Part shown: one piece after another, positions 33,902 to 43,954 of the stretch
How positions within the stretch are numbered: the first letter of the stretch is position 1
How the letters are laid out: every line of letters begins with the position of its first letter
Position numbers and translations under genes: made by a program
Notes under the pieces: generated by a model
The model's input: the letters and a program-made list of their open reading frames with translations, nothing else
Told to the model about the DNA's origin: nothing
Database searches by the model: none
Assembly: GCA_023382595.1 (NCBI GenBank)
Contig: JAHDWB010000001.1
Location: 1,674,001-1,738,000 of the forward strand
Reading direction: 5' to 3'
Length of the DNA: 64,000 nucleotides
From: Anaerolineales bacterium
GTDB taxonomy: Bacteria > Chloroflexota > Anaerolineae > Anaerolineales > Villigracilaceae

Positions 33902-34897
33902 ATGAAATATCTCATTGCCGGACTCGGCTCCGTTGGTCGGCGCCACATGCGCAACCTCATCGCTCTTGGCGAAACGGACATCGTCCTCTACCGCACGCAC
34001 AAGGCAACCCTGCCCGATGACGAACTCGCAGGCTACCCCGTCGAAACCGACCTTGCCGAAGCGCTAAAAAAACACAGGCCCGATGCGGTCATCGTCTCGA
34101 ACCCGACTTCACTGCATCTGGATGTCGCCATCCCTGCCGCGGAAGCGGGCTGCGCCATCCTGCTCGAAAAACCCATCGCCGCCTCGATGGAGCGGATGGA
34201 TGTACTGCAAAAAGCCGTACAAAAAAGCGGATCGAAAGTGCTGGTTGCATTCCAATTCCGTTTTCATCCGGGCATGGTCAAAACGCGCGAACTCATCGAA
34301 AACGACGAGATCGGGCGTGTGGTCTCCGCGAGCGTTCACTTCGGCGAATATCTCCCCGCGTGGCACCCGTGGGAAGATTACCGCACAGGCTACGCCGCAC
34401 GCGCGGACATGGGCGGTGGTGTAGTTGCAACGCAGTGTCACTCGCTCGATTATCTCCCGTGGCTAGTCGGCAAAAAAGTGGAATCCGTGTGGGGTTTTGC
34501 TGCAAAGATCAGCGACCTTGATGTTACTGCCGATGACACCGCCAAGATCGGCTTGCGCTTTGAAGGCGGTGTGCTCGGCAGTCTGCACCTCGATTACAAC
34601 CAGCAGCCTCCCGAACATGAGTTCCGTATTATCGGCACGAACGGCACGATCAAGTGGAATCTCGCGGATGGCGCGGCGCGCATCTATAGGGTGGAGAAAA
34701 AGGACTGGGACGTGTACCCGCTTCCGGCGGGGTGGGAGCGCAACATCATGTTCCAGGAACAGACCAAGCATTTTGTGGATGTCGTCAAAGGGAAGGCAGA
34801 GCCGTCCTGCACATTGGAGGACGGTGTTCAGGTGCAGCGAATTATTTCTTCTGTGCATGAATCGCAAAGAACGGGGCGATTGATACAACTCGATTAA
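33902..34897 (+). CDS. Gfo/Idh/MocA family oxidoreductase
   Basis: A 331-residue protein with the Rossmann start LIAGLGSVGRRHMRNL, the conserved ILLEKPIA and the substrate-domain turn GGGVVATQCHSLDYL with its His-Ser-Asp-Tyr residues. The family oxidises or reduces sugars and sugar nucleotides with NAD(P). It starts four bases after the sulfotransferase stop and ends at a terminator. The substrate is unknown; a keto-sugar nucleotide or nonulosonate precursor fits the context. Confidence 0.88.
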   Translation: MKYLIAGLGSVGRRHMRNLIALGETDIVLYRTHKATLPDDELAGYPVETDLAEALKKHRPDAVIVSNPTSLHLDVAIPAAEAGCAILLEKPIAASMERMDVLQKAVQKSGSKVLVAFQFRFHPGMVKTRELIENDEIGRVVSASVHFGEYLPAWHPWEDYRTGYAARADMGGGVVATQCHSLDYLPWLVGKKVESVWGFAAKISDLDVTADDTAKIGLRFEGGVLGSLHLDYNQQPPEHEFRIIGTNGTIKWNLADGAARIYRVEKKDWDVYPLPAGWERNIMFQEQTKHFVDVVKGKAEPSCTLEDGVQVQRIISSVHESQRTGRLIQLD

Positions 34898-34900
34898 GCG

Positions 34901-34929
34901 AAGAACGGCGGATGTTCTGCCGTTCTTTT
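34901..34929. terminator. Bidirectional intrinsic terminator
   Basis: AAGAACGGC and GCCGTTCTT make a 9-bp perfect stem around a 9-base loop, with TT after it on the + strand and A-rich bases before it. It sits between convergent stop codons and overlaps the stop of the - strand gene. Confidence 0.8.
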
Positions 34930-36514
34930 ATTGATTCACTGTTTCCCACAAAATATTCGGCGAGTTGTTTCGCAAATACACTCGTATTCCGGGGGCAATG
35001 GCAGTGTGCGTGTATTCTTCAAGATATGGCGCGGCTTCCTCGCCGGTGCCGGGCCAGATGGATACGATCACATCGGGTTTGAGTGTTCCAAATGTATGGG
35101 CGTAGTCCCACTTCATGTGACCGGGACGCATGTTCGGAATGTCGGGAATGCCCATCGGCGTGCGGACGTTTTGATGCGCGATGTACGGATCCGCCTTGCC
35201 GAGGATGTCAATGGCGTAACGGTCTGGCAGGAGATAGGGAATGGTTCCCGCGCCGATGACGGCAATAGATGCGCCGGGTTGGGTGATCCGTTCGAGCGAG
35301 ATGGCGATCTGCAAATTGCGGTCATTACCGGCGACATAGTCGGGGCGGCGAGTCAAATTCCAGCGCTCAATGGATTTCCATTCGCCGATCAGGGCATTAA
35401 AGTTCAGGAGGGAGAATGCGAATACGATGATGAAGATGACCCTCCAGCTGATCTCCGCCGCATACTTGACCTTGAGGCTGGTTGCCGCTTTCTGGAGCAG
35501 TTCCACCACCGACCAACTGAATGCGGCGAAGAACAACGGCATGGCGATGACGATGTAACGGTTCGCGCCGCCGTGATGTTCCCACGCATCTCCGCCGACA
35601 TAGATGGAGTAGGCGATCTGTCCCAGCAGGACGAGCGCCAGCAGGGTCACTTTCCAGTCGCGGCGGAAGAGGAACAGAGTCAGCGGCAGAAGCATCAGAA
35701 CCCAATTCGAAAAATAAATGAACTGGATGGCTGCGTATAGTCCACGCAGGAGCTTGAGCGTGTTGTTCCAGCCCTCGACCTTTAGATAATATGTGTTCGG
35801 GAGCCATTCGCCGTAATAGAAATAACGCGCCAACGTCTGCGCGCCGAGGAACAAGACGAGCAAGCCAAGCCCCCAGAGCAAATGCTGTTTACGGTTTTCT
35901 TTCTGGACAAACCACAGAACGGCAAAAATCACAAAATACGGCACTGCCATGTCAAAACGAATGAGGGTGGAAATGGCAAGCAGGATGTAGATCCAGATGT
36001 TGAAACGCCCGTCGCTTTTCAATGCCATCCACACCGCCGCGCTGACGATGACCACGAGCAAACTGACCTCCATGCCGAGCAAGCCGAACGAGTTAAGCGG
36101 CGCATAGAACGCGGTCAATGCCACGGCGGAGAGCATGACGAGCAGGTCGTCGGTGAAGTATTCGACGATCTTCCGTACGAGGAACAGGTTCAAGGTCAGG
36201 AGCGAGGCGCCGAGTACTTGGATGTAGAGTCCCGTCTCGTTCAATCCAATGGGGAAGAGGTGCACGATCGCCATGATCCCCACCCAGAGCGGATTGGTGA
36301 AACCCTCCACGCGTTCGCCCGCGTTCCATACGGGACCCAGCCCGCGCGCGAGGTTATAGGCGTAACGCATGGAGATCATTGCGTCGTCGAAAAGGACGTA
36401 GTAGGTTTTGTCTTCGATCACAAAACTTGTGGCGACGATATAACGATAACAGTAATAAACATAGCCCAAAACGAGCATGGTAAAGAGCGCATTCCGCAAA
36501 AACTTCATATTCAT
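34928..36514 (-). CDS. GT-C membrane glycosyltransferase (AftB-like)
   Basis: A 528-residue protein with about eleven hydrophobic helices. The first external loop reads FDDAMISMRYAYNLARGLG and then GERVEGFTNPLW, the arrangement found in arabinofuranosyltransferase AftB-like and related GT-C proteins (Asp-Asp near the N-terminus, E-G-x-T-N-P-L-W). These use polyprenyl-phosphate sugars. The start is at the ATG 36512-36514 (or 36508); the much longer frame reaching 38416 runs antisense through sat-cysC and is not real. It is divergent from sat-cysC with a perfect palindrome between them. Confidence 0.83.
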   Translation of the reverse strand: MNMKFLRNALFTMLVLGYVYYCYRYIVATSFVIEDKTYYVLFDDAMISMRYAYNLARGLGPVWNAGERVEGFTNPLWVGIMAIVHLFPIGLNETGLYIQVLGASLLTLNLFLVRKIVEYFTDDLLVMLSAVALTAFYAPLNSFGLLGMEVSLLVVIVSAAVWMALKSDGRFNIWIYILLAISTLIRFDMAVPYFVIFAVLWFVQKENRKQHLLWGLGLLVLFLGAQTLARYFYYGEWLPNTYYLKVEGWNNTLKLLRGLYAAIQFIYFSNWVLMLLPLTLFLFRRDWKVTLLALVLLGQIAYSIYVGGDAWEHHGGANRYIVIAMPLFFAAFSWSVVELLQKAATSLKVKYAAEISWRVIFIIVFAFSLLNFNALIGEWKSIERWNLTRRPDYVAGNDRNLQIAISLERITQPGASIAVIGAGTIPYLLPDRYAIDILGKADPYIAHQNVRTPMGIPDIPNMRPGHMKWDYAHTFGTLKPDVIVSIWPGTGEEAAPYLEEYTHTAIAPGIRVYLRNNSPNILWETVNQ

Positions 36515-36523
36515 GGCGTTGGG

Positions 36524-36529
36524 ATTATA
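36524..36529 (-). promoter_or_regulatory. -10 box (TATAAT) of the AftB-like gene
   Basis: On the - strand TATAAT lies only nine bases before the ATG at 36514, so the transcript would be nearly leaderless. No good -35 is present at the normal distance; that position falls within the palindrome at 36539. Confidence 0.5.
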
Positions 36530-36538
36530 CTTGTCCTT

Positions 36539-36563
36539 CCAAAATTCATTTGCTGAATTTTGG
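36539..36563. promoter_or_regulatory. Perfect palindromic operator candidate between divergent promoters
   Basis: CCAAAATTCA (36539-36548) and TGAATTTTGG (36554-36563) are perfect inverted repeats around TTTGC. The site covers the expected -35 positions of both divergent -10 boxes (36524-36529 on - and 36566-36571 on +). Neither promoter has a recognisable -35, as expected of activator-dependent promoters. Bases 36544-36562 match 4685-4703 at 16 of 19 positions. Confidence 0.6.
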
Positions 36564-36565
36564 AG

Positions 36566-36571
36566 TATAAT
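36566..36571 (+). promoter_or_regulatory. -10 box (TATAAT) of sat-cysC
   Basis: A perfect TATAAT two bases after the palindrome. Transcription would start near 36578, leaving a leader of about 69 bases with a possible GGGCG/CGCCC stem. I recognise no riboswitch class in it. The leader contains a three-codon upstream frame ATG GAG TAA at 36636. Confidence 0.5.
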
Positions 36572-36583
36572 GGGCGTCTGTGA

Positions 36584-38374
<1,791 letters not shown>

Positions 38375-38385
38375 TTCCAACCTTG

Positions 38386-38417
38386 GGTGACAGTCATTCC
38401 GCGGAGTGACTGTCACC
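38386..38417. repeat. 32-bp intergenic palindrome (GGTGACAGTCA/TGACTGTCACC)
   Basis: Arms of 11 bp are perfect, and the ten inner bases TTCCGCGGAG are nearly self-complementary too. It lies 12 bases after the Sat-CysC stop and ten before the next ATG. With no T-tract it may still stall polymerase, but it looks more like a dispersed palindrome. Confidence 0.65.
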
Positions 38418-38426
38418 TGATTCTGT

Positions 38427-40019
38427 ATGACCAGATTCCCCCTCGCTTCATTCCTACTCCTCGGCTTGCTTGCCGTACTCGGAACATTTCTCGTTCTTTA
38501 TTCGACTCCGCAAGGTCTCGCGCTCTCCGATGATTCGATCGGGTACATTGCCGGGGCGCGCAGCATCCTGAGCGGGGACGGCTACCGCGCTGCCTGGCTG
38601 GCTTCCAACAAGCCTGTCACGCATTTTCCGCCCGGTTTCTCGTCCGTGCTTGCCCTCGTCGGCTTGAGCGGACTTGATCCACTGCGCGGCACACGTTTTG
38701 TGAATTCCCTTCTGTTCGGCGCAAATACATTTTTGCTCGGTCTTATCGGCTGGCGGATGACCAGATCGAAACTTGCCGGTATCACGCTGGCCTTGCTCTT
38801 TTTGGTCAACGCCTCGTTATTCCGCGTCCACATCGCGGCAATGAGCGAACCGCTGTATCTTTTCTTCACCCTCGCATCGTTTTTGACCTTTTCGCAATAC
38901 TTTGAAGCGGAGAAGCCAGTTTCGGCATCTTTCAGCGGCAAGTTGGGCAATCCCAATATCTGGCTGCTATTGACAGCCATCCTCACATCCTTCGCCTATC
39001 TGACGCGTTATGCAGGTCTCGCCCTGTTCGTAACCTTGTTAGCCGCCCTTGTCATTTTGCATGGCACATGGAAAAAACGCCTGACCCGTGCGGGGATTTT
39101 CCTCGCTGGTTTCCTGCCTTTTGCGCTTGCCTGGGCTGTCCGCAACCGCCTGCTCGCGGATAACGCCACCAACCGCACGATTGTCTATCATCCCATCACA
39201 CCCGAGAATATTCAAATCGGTGTTTACAATGTCTCGGTCTTCCTCATGCCCTTCGAAGAATGGCGGCGTGAATTGATGAGAGTCCCAAACTTGTTTCTTT
39301 CCATCATTATCTTTTTCTTATTGATTATGCTGGTTTGGGTGATGTTCAAAGGATTGAAAAAATTCTTCAAGCCATTCACCGAAATGCCAGAGATCCTGTC
39401 CTTTGTCAGCGCGCTCTATGGCTTGGGGTATCTTGCATCCATTGCCGTGACCATGACCTGGTTCGACGCTGCCACGAAATTTCAACTCCGCATCATTGCG
39501 CCGGTTTTCGTCAGCCTGTTGACCCTGCTGGTCTATTTTGGGTATTGGCTGTGGCAAAAACAAAATAAACCTTTGTACGCCGTTACAATTGTGCTTGCGC
39601 TTTGCATCTTTGCACTTTCCATCCACGGCATGACCGATGCAGTTAACCAACTCCGCAAAGGCGGGCAGGGATACGCGTCCTTCCGCTGGTTTGACTCCGA
39701 AGCCATGGAATTTCTGCGCAACCTTCCAGAAGGGACGCGCATTCACAGCAACCAGGTTGCCGCCGTGTATCTGTACACGGGACGTCCCGGTTATGTTCTG
39801 CCCGACCTCGTCGACGCTGTCACGGGGCTTCCGCGCGGACGGTACGAGGAAGGCGTCGCTGAACTCCGGGCAGATGTTCTGGCGGGCGAAGCGGTGCTGG
39901 CGCTCTTCCGCTTTGGCGCGGCGGACGAGGATGTCCAATCGGTGTACATGGATCTTTCCAACGGTTTATACCTTGCGTTTGACGTGCGCGGCGATAAAAT
40001 CTACACAGCATTTCCATAG
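38427..40019 (+). CDS. Multi-pass membrane glycosyltransferase (GT39/ArnT-like)
   Basis: A 530-residue protein with about eleven hydrophobic helices. Its first loop reads LALSDDSIGYIAGARSIL then THFPPGFSSVLAL, with Asp-Asp and a Pro-Pro-Gly corresponding to the acidic and PP motifs of ArnT/PMT-type enzymes. The last 130 residues are a soluble domain. It would use a polyprenyl-linked sugar at the outer face. It follows sat-cysC after a 32-bp palindrome and may be co-transcribed with it. Confidence 0.77.
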   Translation: MTRFPLASFLLLGLLAVLGTFLVLYSTPQGLALSDDSIGYIAGARSILSGDGYRAAWLASNKPVTHFPPGFSSVLALVGLSGLDPLRGTRFVNSLLFGANTFLLGLIGWRMTRSKLAGITLALLFLVNASLFRVHIAAMSEPLYLFFTLASFLTFSQYFEAEKPVSASFSGKLGNPNIWLLLTAILTSFAYLTRYAGLALFVTLLAALVILHGTWKKRLTRAGIFLAGFLPFALAWAVRNRLLADNATNRTIVYHPITPENIQIGVYNVSVFLMPFEEWRRELMRVPNLFLSIIIFFLLIMLVWVMFKGLKKFFKPFTEMPEILSFVSALYGLGYLASIAVTMTWFDAATKFQLRIIAPVFVSLLTLLVYFGYWLWQKQNKPLYAVTIVLALCIFALSIHGMTDAVNQLRKGGQGYASFRWFDSEAMEFLRNLPEGTRIHSNQVAAVYLYTGRPGYVLPDLVDAVTGLPRGRYEEGVAELRADVLAGEAVLALFRFGAADEDVQSVYMDLSNGLYLAFDVRGDKIYTAFP

Positions 40020-40028
40020 AGGCAAACC

Positions 40029-40856
40029 ATGACCATTTTCGATAAATTCAACTTGAAAGACCGCGTTGCGATCGTCACCGGCGGCGGCGGGCAATTGGGA
40101 TTTGAATTCTGCAAGACCCTCGCCGAAGCGGGCGCAGCCGTCGTTGCCGCAGATCTCAATCTGGAACTCGCCTCCAGAACCGCTTCACGCTTGAAAGAGG
40201 CTGGATACACCGCATCAGCCTTCCCCTTGGATGTGACGCGCCTCGAATCGACCCGTGAACTGGTCGCTGAAACCGTCAAGCAGTTCAGCCGCCTCGACAT
40301 TCTCGTCAACAGTGCCGCGCTCGATCCAAAGTTCGATCCCGATGCCGCCGCGAAAGGAATCGCCCCCGGCGCCTTCGAAGATTATCCGCTCGAGGATTGG
40401 AACGCCGCCCTCAACGTCAACCTGACAGGCATGTTCCTGACCACGCAAGCCTGCGTCAAGCAGATGATCGCACAGGGCAAAAAGGGCAGTATCATCAACA
40501 TCTGTTCGACATACGGACTGAACGGACCCGACCAGCGCATCTATATCAAGGATGGGGTGCGCGTGGCATACAAACCTGCCTATTACACCACTACCAAGGC
40601 GGGTGTGATGGGCTTTACCAAATATCTCGCCGCCTACTATGCCGGGACCGAGATCCGTGTCAACGCGCTCACGCCGGGCGGCGTATATAACAACCATGAA
40701 GAATATTTTGTAAAAAATTACTCTGCCAAAACCATTTTGGGCAGGATGGCGAAGAAGGATGAAATGAACGGCGCGCTGTTGTTCCTTGCATCAGATGCGT
40801 CCTCGTATATGACCGGCAACAACGTCATCGTGGATGGCGGCTGGACAGCTTGGTAG
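40029..40856 (+). CDS. Short-chain dehydrogenase, PtmA-like
   Basis: A 275-residue classical SDR with AIVTGGGGQLGFEF, LVNSAALDPKF, INICSTYGLNGPD and the catalytic YYTTTKAG (Tyr-x3-Lys), then the typical end SSYMTGNNVIVDGGWTAW. In Campylobacter the SDR PtmA sits beside legionaminic-acid genes; the same neighbourhood (SDR, CMP-acid synthase, acid synthase) is seen here. It probably acts on a nonulosonate precursor or product. The substrate is inferred from context only. Confidence 0.82.
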   Translation: MTIFDKFNLKDRVAIVTGGGGQLGFEFCKTLAEAGAAVVAADLNLELASRTASRLKEAGYTASAFPLDVTRLESTRELVAETVKQFSRLDILVNSAALDPKFDPDAAAKGIAPGAFEDYPLEDWNAALNVNLTGMFLTTQACVKQMIAQGKKGSIINICSTYGLNGPDQRIYIKDGVRVAYKPAYYTTTKAGVMGFTKYLAAYYAGTEIRVNALTPGGVYNNHEEYFVKNYSAKTILGRMAKKDEMNGALLFLASDASSYMTGNNVIVDGGWTAW

Positions 40857-40860
40857 CCAT

Positions 40861-40889
40861 GTAGGGAGACAGCGTCGCTGTATCCCTAC
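40861..40889. repeat. Intergenic palindrome (GTAGGGA...TCCCTAC type)
   Basis: GTAGGGAGACAGCG (40861-40874) pairs with CGCTGTATCCCTAC (40876-40889), with one mismatch in 14. It fills the gap between two genes, and the GGAG ribosome site of the next gene begins right after it. A hairpin here could hide or expose that site. Confidence 0.65.
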
Positions 40890-40898
40890 GGAGAATTT

Positions 40899-42131
40899 AT
40901 GAAAGACATCCTTGCTCTCATCCCTGCGCGCGGCGGCTCGAAAGGCATTCCGCGCAAGAATATCCGCAGTTTTGCGGGCTATCCGCTGATCGCGTGGAGC
41001 ATTGTCGCGGCGAAGCAATCCGCGCTGGTGACGCGGATCATCGTCTCGACGGATGATGAGGAGATCGCCGCCGTTGCCCGCGAGTGGGGCGCGGAAGTTC
41101 CCTTCCTGCGTCCTTCCGAACTGGCGCAGGACAAAACCACCGACCTGCCCGTTTTCGAACATGCGCTCAAATTTCTGGAAGAAGTCGAAGGCTACTATCC
41201 GGGTATCATTGTGCAGTTACGTCCCACATCTCCCATCCGCCCCAAAGGGATGGTGGATGGCGCGGTCAGCATACTTTTGAATCACAAAGATGCCGATTGT
41301 GTGCGCGGAGTGGTCCCCGCGGCGCAGAATCCCTTCAAAATGTGGCGCTTCAACGGCGAGGACAAACCGCTTCATCCCCTGCTCGAAGTGGACGGTATCC
41401 CCGAGCCATACAATGCGCCGCGCCAGATCCTGCCGCCGGTCTACTGGCAGACGGGGCATATCGATGCCATCCGCCTGGCGACGATCACAAATAAGAAGTC
41501 GTTGACGGGCGATGTAATTTATCCGCTGGTGATCGACCCGAAATACACGGTGGATATCGATACGCCAGCCGATTGGGTGAAGTATGAAGCGGTTATCTAC
41601 GGCGGGTTGGATGTGGTCTCGCCGGGCGAGTCCCGCCGACGGATGCCTGAGACTGTCCAGATGATCATCTGCGATTTCGACGGCGTGGTGACGGATAATC
41701 TCGTCCTGACCGATGAGAAGGGCAAGGAGTCTGTCGCCGCTTCGCGCAGTGACAGTATGCACATCAAAACCCTGCGCGAAAAAGGCGTGGAGGTGATGAT
41801 CCTGTCTTCGGAGCCGAACCCCGTTGTGAAGGCGCGGGCGAAAAAGATGGGGGTGGAGGCAATTCACGGGATCGGGATGCAGGATAAAGGTCGTGTGATG
41901 CGTGAAGTCCTTGAGCAGAAAAAGGTCAAAGCGGAGAACGTCATCTATATTGGCAATGACTTGAATGACCTGCCCTGTTTCGAGGTTGCGGGCTGGTCGG
42001 TGGCGGTTGCGGATGCGTATCCCGAGGTCATACGCGCGGCGGATTACGTGTTGACAAAGAATGGCGGACACGGCGCGGTGCGTGAGTTGTGCGAATTGGT
42101 GTTGAAGCAATTATCTCAAAAGGAGAATTAA
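40899..42131 (+). CDS. neuA: Fusion: CMP-acylneuraminate cytidylyltransferase + KdsC-like HAD phosphatase
   Basis: A 410-residue protein. Residues 1-235 are NeuA-like: LIPARGGSKGIPRKNIR, a STDDEEIA turn, LRPTSPIRP and DIDTPADWV. Residues about 254-400 are a KDO-8-P-phosphatase-type HAD domain: IICDFDGVVTDN (nucleophile Asp), ILSSEPNP, a GMQDKG turn and IGNDLNDLPCF. The two activities would strip the phosphate from a nonulosonate-9-phosphate and load the free acid onto CMP. This domain pair is also known from vertebrate CMAS and some bacteria. A phosphatase is needed only if the synthase makes a 9-phosphate, which suggests a Kdn-9-P or Neu5Ac-9-P route (inference). Confidence 0.9.
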   Translation: MKDILALIPARGGSKGIPRKNIRSFAGYPLIAWSIVAAKQSALVTRIIVSTDDEEIAAVAREWGAEVPFLRPSELAQDKTTDLPVFEHALKFLEEVEGYYPGIIVQLRPTSPIRPKGMVDGAVSILLNHKDADCVRGVVPAAQNPFKMWRFNGEDKPLHPLLEVDGIPEPYNAPRQILPPVYWQTGHIDAIRLATITNKKSLTGDVIYPLVIDPKYTVDIDTPADWVKYEAVIYGGLDVVSPGESRRRMPETVQMIICDFDGVVTDNLVLTDEKGKESVAASRSDSMHIKTLREKGVEVMILSSEPNPVVKARAKKMGVEAIHGIGMQDKGRVMREVLEQKKVKAENVIYIGNDLNDLPCFEVAGWSVAVADAYPEVIRAADYVLTKNGGHGAVRELCELVLKQLSQKEN

Positions 42132-42133
42132 GA

Positions 42134-43015
42134 ATGGCTCGTGAAATTAAATTTGGAAAGCGGATGATCGGTGACGGGCATCCTGCTTACGTCATTGCGG
42201 AAATTGGAATCAATCATAACGGTGATATCGAAATTGCAAAGAAGATCATCGATGCGGCGGTGCATGCCGGTGCGGATGCGGTGAAATTCCAGAAGCGCAC
42301 GCCGGAGATCGCCACGCCGCCCGAACAGCAAAAGCAAATGCGCGAAACGCCGTGGGGCTACATTACTTATTTGGATTATCGTTACAAGGTCGAGTTCAAC
42401 GAAGAGCAGTATCGCGAGATCGACCGCTATTGCAAGGAAAAGGGCATTGACTGGATGGTTTCGGTGTGGGATGAGCCGTCGGTGGATTTCATGGAGAAGT
42501 TCGATACGCCTGCGTATAAAGTTCCATCCGCTTCGCTGACCGATCATAACTTGTTGAAGTACGTCCGCCAGACGGGCAAGCCCGTCATTATCTCCACGGG
42601 CATGTCCACGATGGAGCAAATTCACAAAGGCGTGAATGTGGTCGGTGATGACAATCTTGTCATCATGCATTGCACCAGCACCTATCCGTGCGAACCTGAA
42701 GAATTGAATCTTAAGATGGTCGAAACGCTGCGCAAGGAATTCCCGAAGAATCCGATCGGGTATTCGGGTCACGAAGTGGGATTGGTCCCTTCGGCGGTTG
42801 CGATCGCGTTGGGTGCGTCATCCATCGAGCGCCACATCACGCTTGACCGCGCCATGTGGGGCAGCGACCAGGCGGCATCCGTGGAGCCGGGCGGCTTTGA
42901 GCGTTTGGTCAAATACATCCGCGTGACCGAAGCGTCGCTTGGCGATGGCGTGAAGCGCGTGTACGAATCCGAAAAAGGTTCGTTGAAGAAACTCCGCCGC
43001 GTGGCAAACGAATAA
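42134..43015 (+). CDS. neuB: N-acetylneuraminate synthase family protein without SAF domain
   Basis: A 293-residue aldolase-barrel protein with VIAEIGINHNGDI, VKFQKR, STGMSTMEQI, MHCTSTYPCE, IGYSGHEVG and ERHITLDRAMW, all on the NeuB core. The C-terminal SAF domain of typical bacterial NeuB is absent; the protein stops after the barrel, so it is about 60 residues shorter than the one at 17716. An AGGAG site three bases after the neuA stop sets the start; the longer frame from 42089 overlaps neuA. It follows the NeuA-HAD fusion and should supply its substrate. Confidence 0.9.
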   Translation: MAREIKFGKRMIGDGHPAYVIAEIGINHNGDIEIAKKIIDAAVHAGADAVKFQKRTPEIATPPEQQKQMRETPWGYITYLDYRYKVEFNEEQYREIDRYCKEKGIDWMVSVWDEPSVDFMEKFDTPAYKVPSASLTDHNLLKYVRQTGKPVIISTGMSTMEQIHKGVNVVGDDNLVIMHCTSTYPCEPEELNLKMVETLRKEFPKNPIGYSGHEVGLVPSAVAIALGASSIERHITLDRAMWGSDQAASVEPGGFERLVKYIRVTEASLGDGVKRVYESEKGSLKKLRRVANE

Positions 43016-43023
43016 AAGAATGT

Positions 43024-43087
43024 ATCGCGAAGAACGCTAAGATCGCAAAGGAAAAACTTGGCGGACTTTGCGCGCTTTGCGGTTGAA
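43024..43087. repeat. Intergenic repeat (GCGAAG...CTTTGCGG type), copy 2
   Basis: The 64-base stretch has CGCGAAGAACGC, GATCGCAAAGGAAAAACTTG and CTTTGCGCGCTTTGCGGTT. It shares AAAAACTTGGCG and CTTTGCGGTT exactly with the copy at 27442, and, like it, ends a few bases before the start of a glycan gene. Confidence 0.6.
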
Positions 43088-43093
43088 TAACGC

Positions 43094-43948
43094 ATGAGTA
43101 TGATCCGAAAACTTCGCCGCACGTTACGACCTGCAGGGAAAACTGCCCAAGCCATTTGGCGATGGAGGCGGTTTTCGTTCAACGATGCCCCGCCCATCTT
43201 CGGCAACTCCAAACCGAAGAGCGGATCGCATCTGTTGTTGCAGATCCTCAACGGTTTCACACAGATCATGCCGTATCGTTACGTGGATGCGGATCCCGTG
43301 CGGACGATTGAAAAGAATGGAAGAAGAAAGACGAAAGAAGAAATTCTGGATGAATTAAAACAAATTCCGGACGGTGTCATCGGTTGGGGCTATGTGGATG
43401 CAACTCCCGAGAACGCTTCTTTCCTGATCCAGACCGGGCGCGTCAACTTTTTTATTTATCGTGACCCGCGCGACATGCTCATCTCGCAGGTCTTCTTCGC
43501 GACCGACATGCACGAAGAGCACGGGATGCACGCCTACTACAAATCCCTGCCTGATTTTGGCGCGAGGCTCAATGTGGCGATCACAGGCATTGACCAGGAC
43601 GGCTTGAAAATGGTCAGCGTCAAACAACGGTACGAAGGTGTGTTCGCGTGGCTCGAGCAGAAGAATGTGATGTGCATCCGCTTTGAAGACCTGATCAACA
43701 ACCGCGATGCGACGCTCTTATCCATGCTTGATGAAGTGGAAAATACAGGCTACAAAATCCCCACGCCGCGCGAAAAGGCACTGTCCATTTTGGTGGAAGC
43801 CATTCAACCGAAGAAAAGTCACACCTTCCGTTCGGGGAAGACGGGCGGCTGGACACAGCACTTCACCGCAGAGCACAAGAAACTTTTCAAAGAAGTCGCA
43901 GGGGATTTGCTGGTCAGGCTTGGTTATGAAAAAAGCAATGATTGGTAG
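43094..43948 (+). CDS. PAPS-dependent sulfotransferase
   Basis: A 284-residue protein. KPKSGSHLLLQIL (about 40-52) is the 5'-phosphosulfate loop, with the catalytic Lys in the KSGSH form, and FFIYRDPRDMLISQ (about 119-132) is the 3'-phosphate segment. The end FRSGKTGGWTQHFTAEHKK holds the R-x-G...G-W motif common to cytosolic sulfotransferases. It is most like the protein at 46242 (same end pattern, GDLLxxLGYEK). The acceptor is probably a sugar of the locus product. Confidence 0.88.
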   Translation: MSMIRKLRRTLRPAGKTAQAIWRWRRFSFNDAPPIFGNSKPKSGSHLLLQILNGFTQIMPYRYVDADPVRTIEKNGRRKTKEEILDELKQIPDGVIGWGYVDATPENASFLIQTGRVNFFIYRDPRDMLISQVFFATDMHEEHGMHAYYKSLPDFGARLNVAITGIDQDGLKMVSVKQRYEGVFAWLEQKNVMCIRFEDLINNRDATLLSMLDEVENTGYKIPTPREKALSILVEAIQPKKSHTFRSGKTGGWTQHFTAEHKKLFKEVAGDLLVRLGYEKSNDW

Positions 43949-43954
43949 GGCGGA

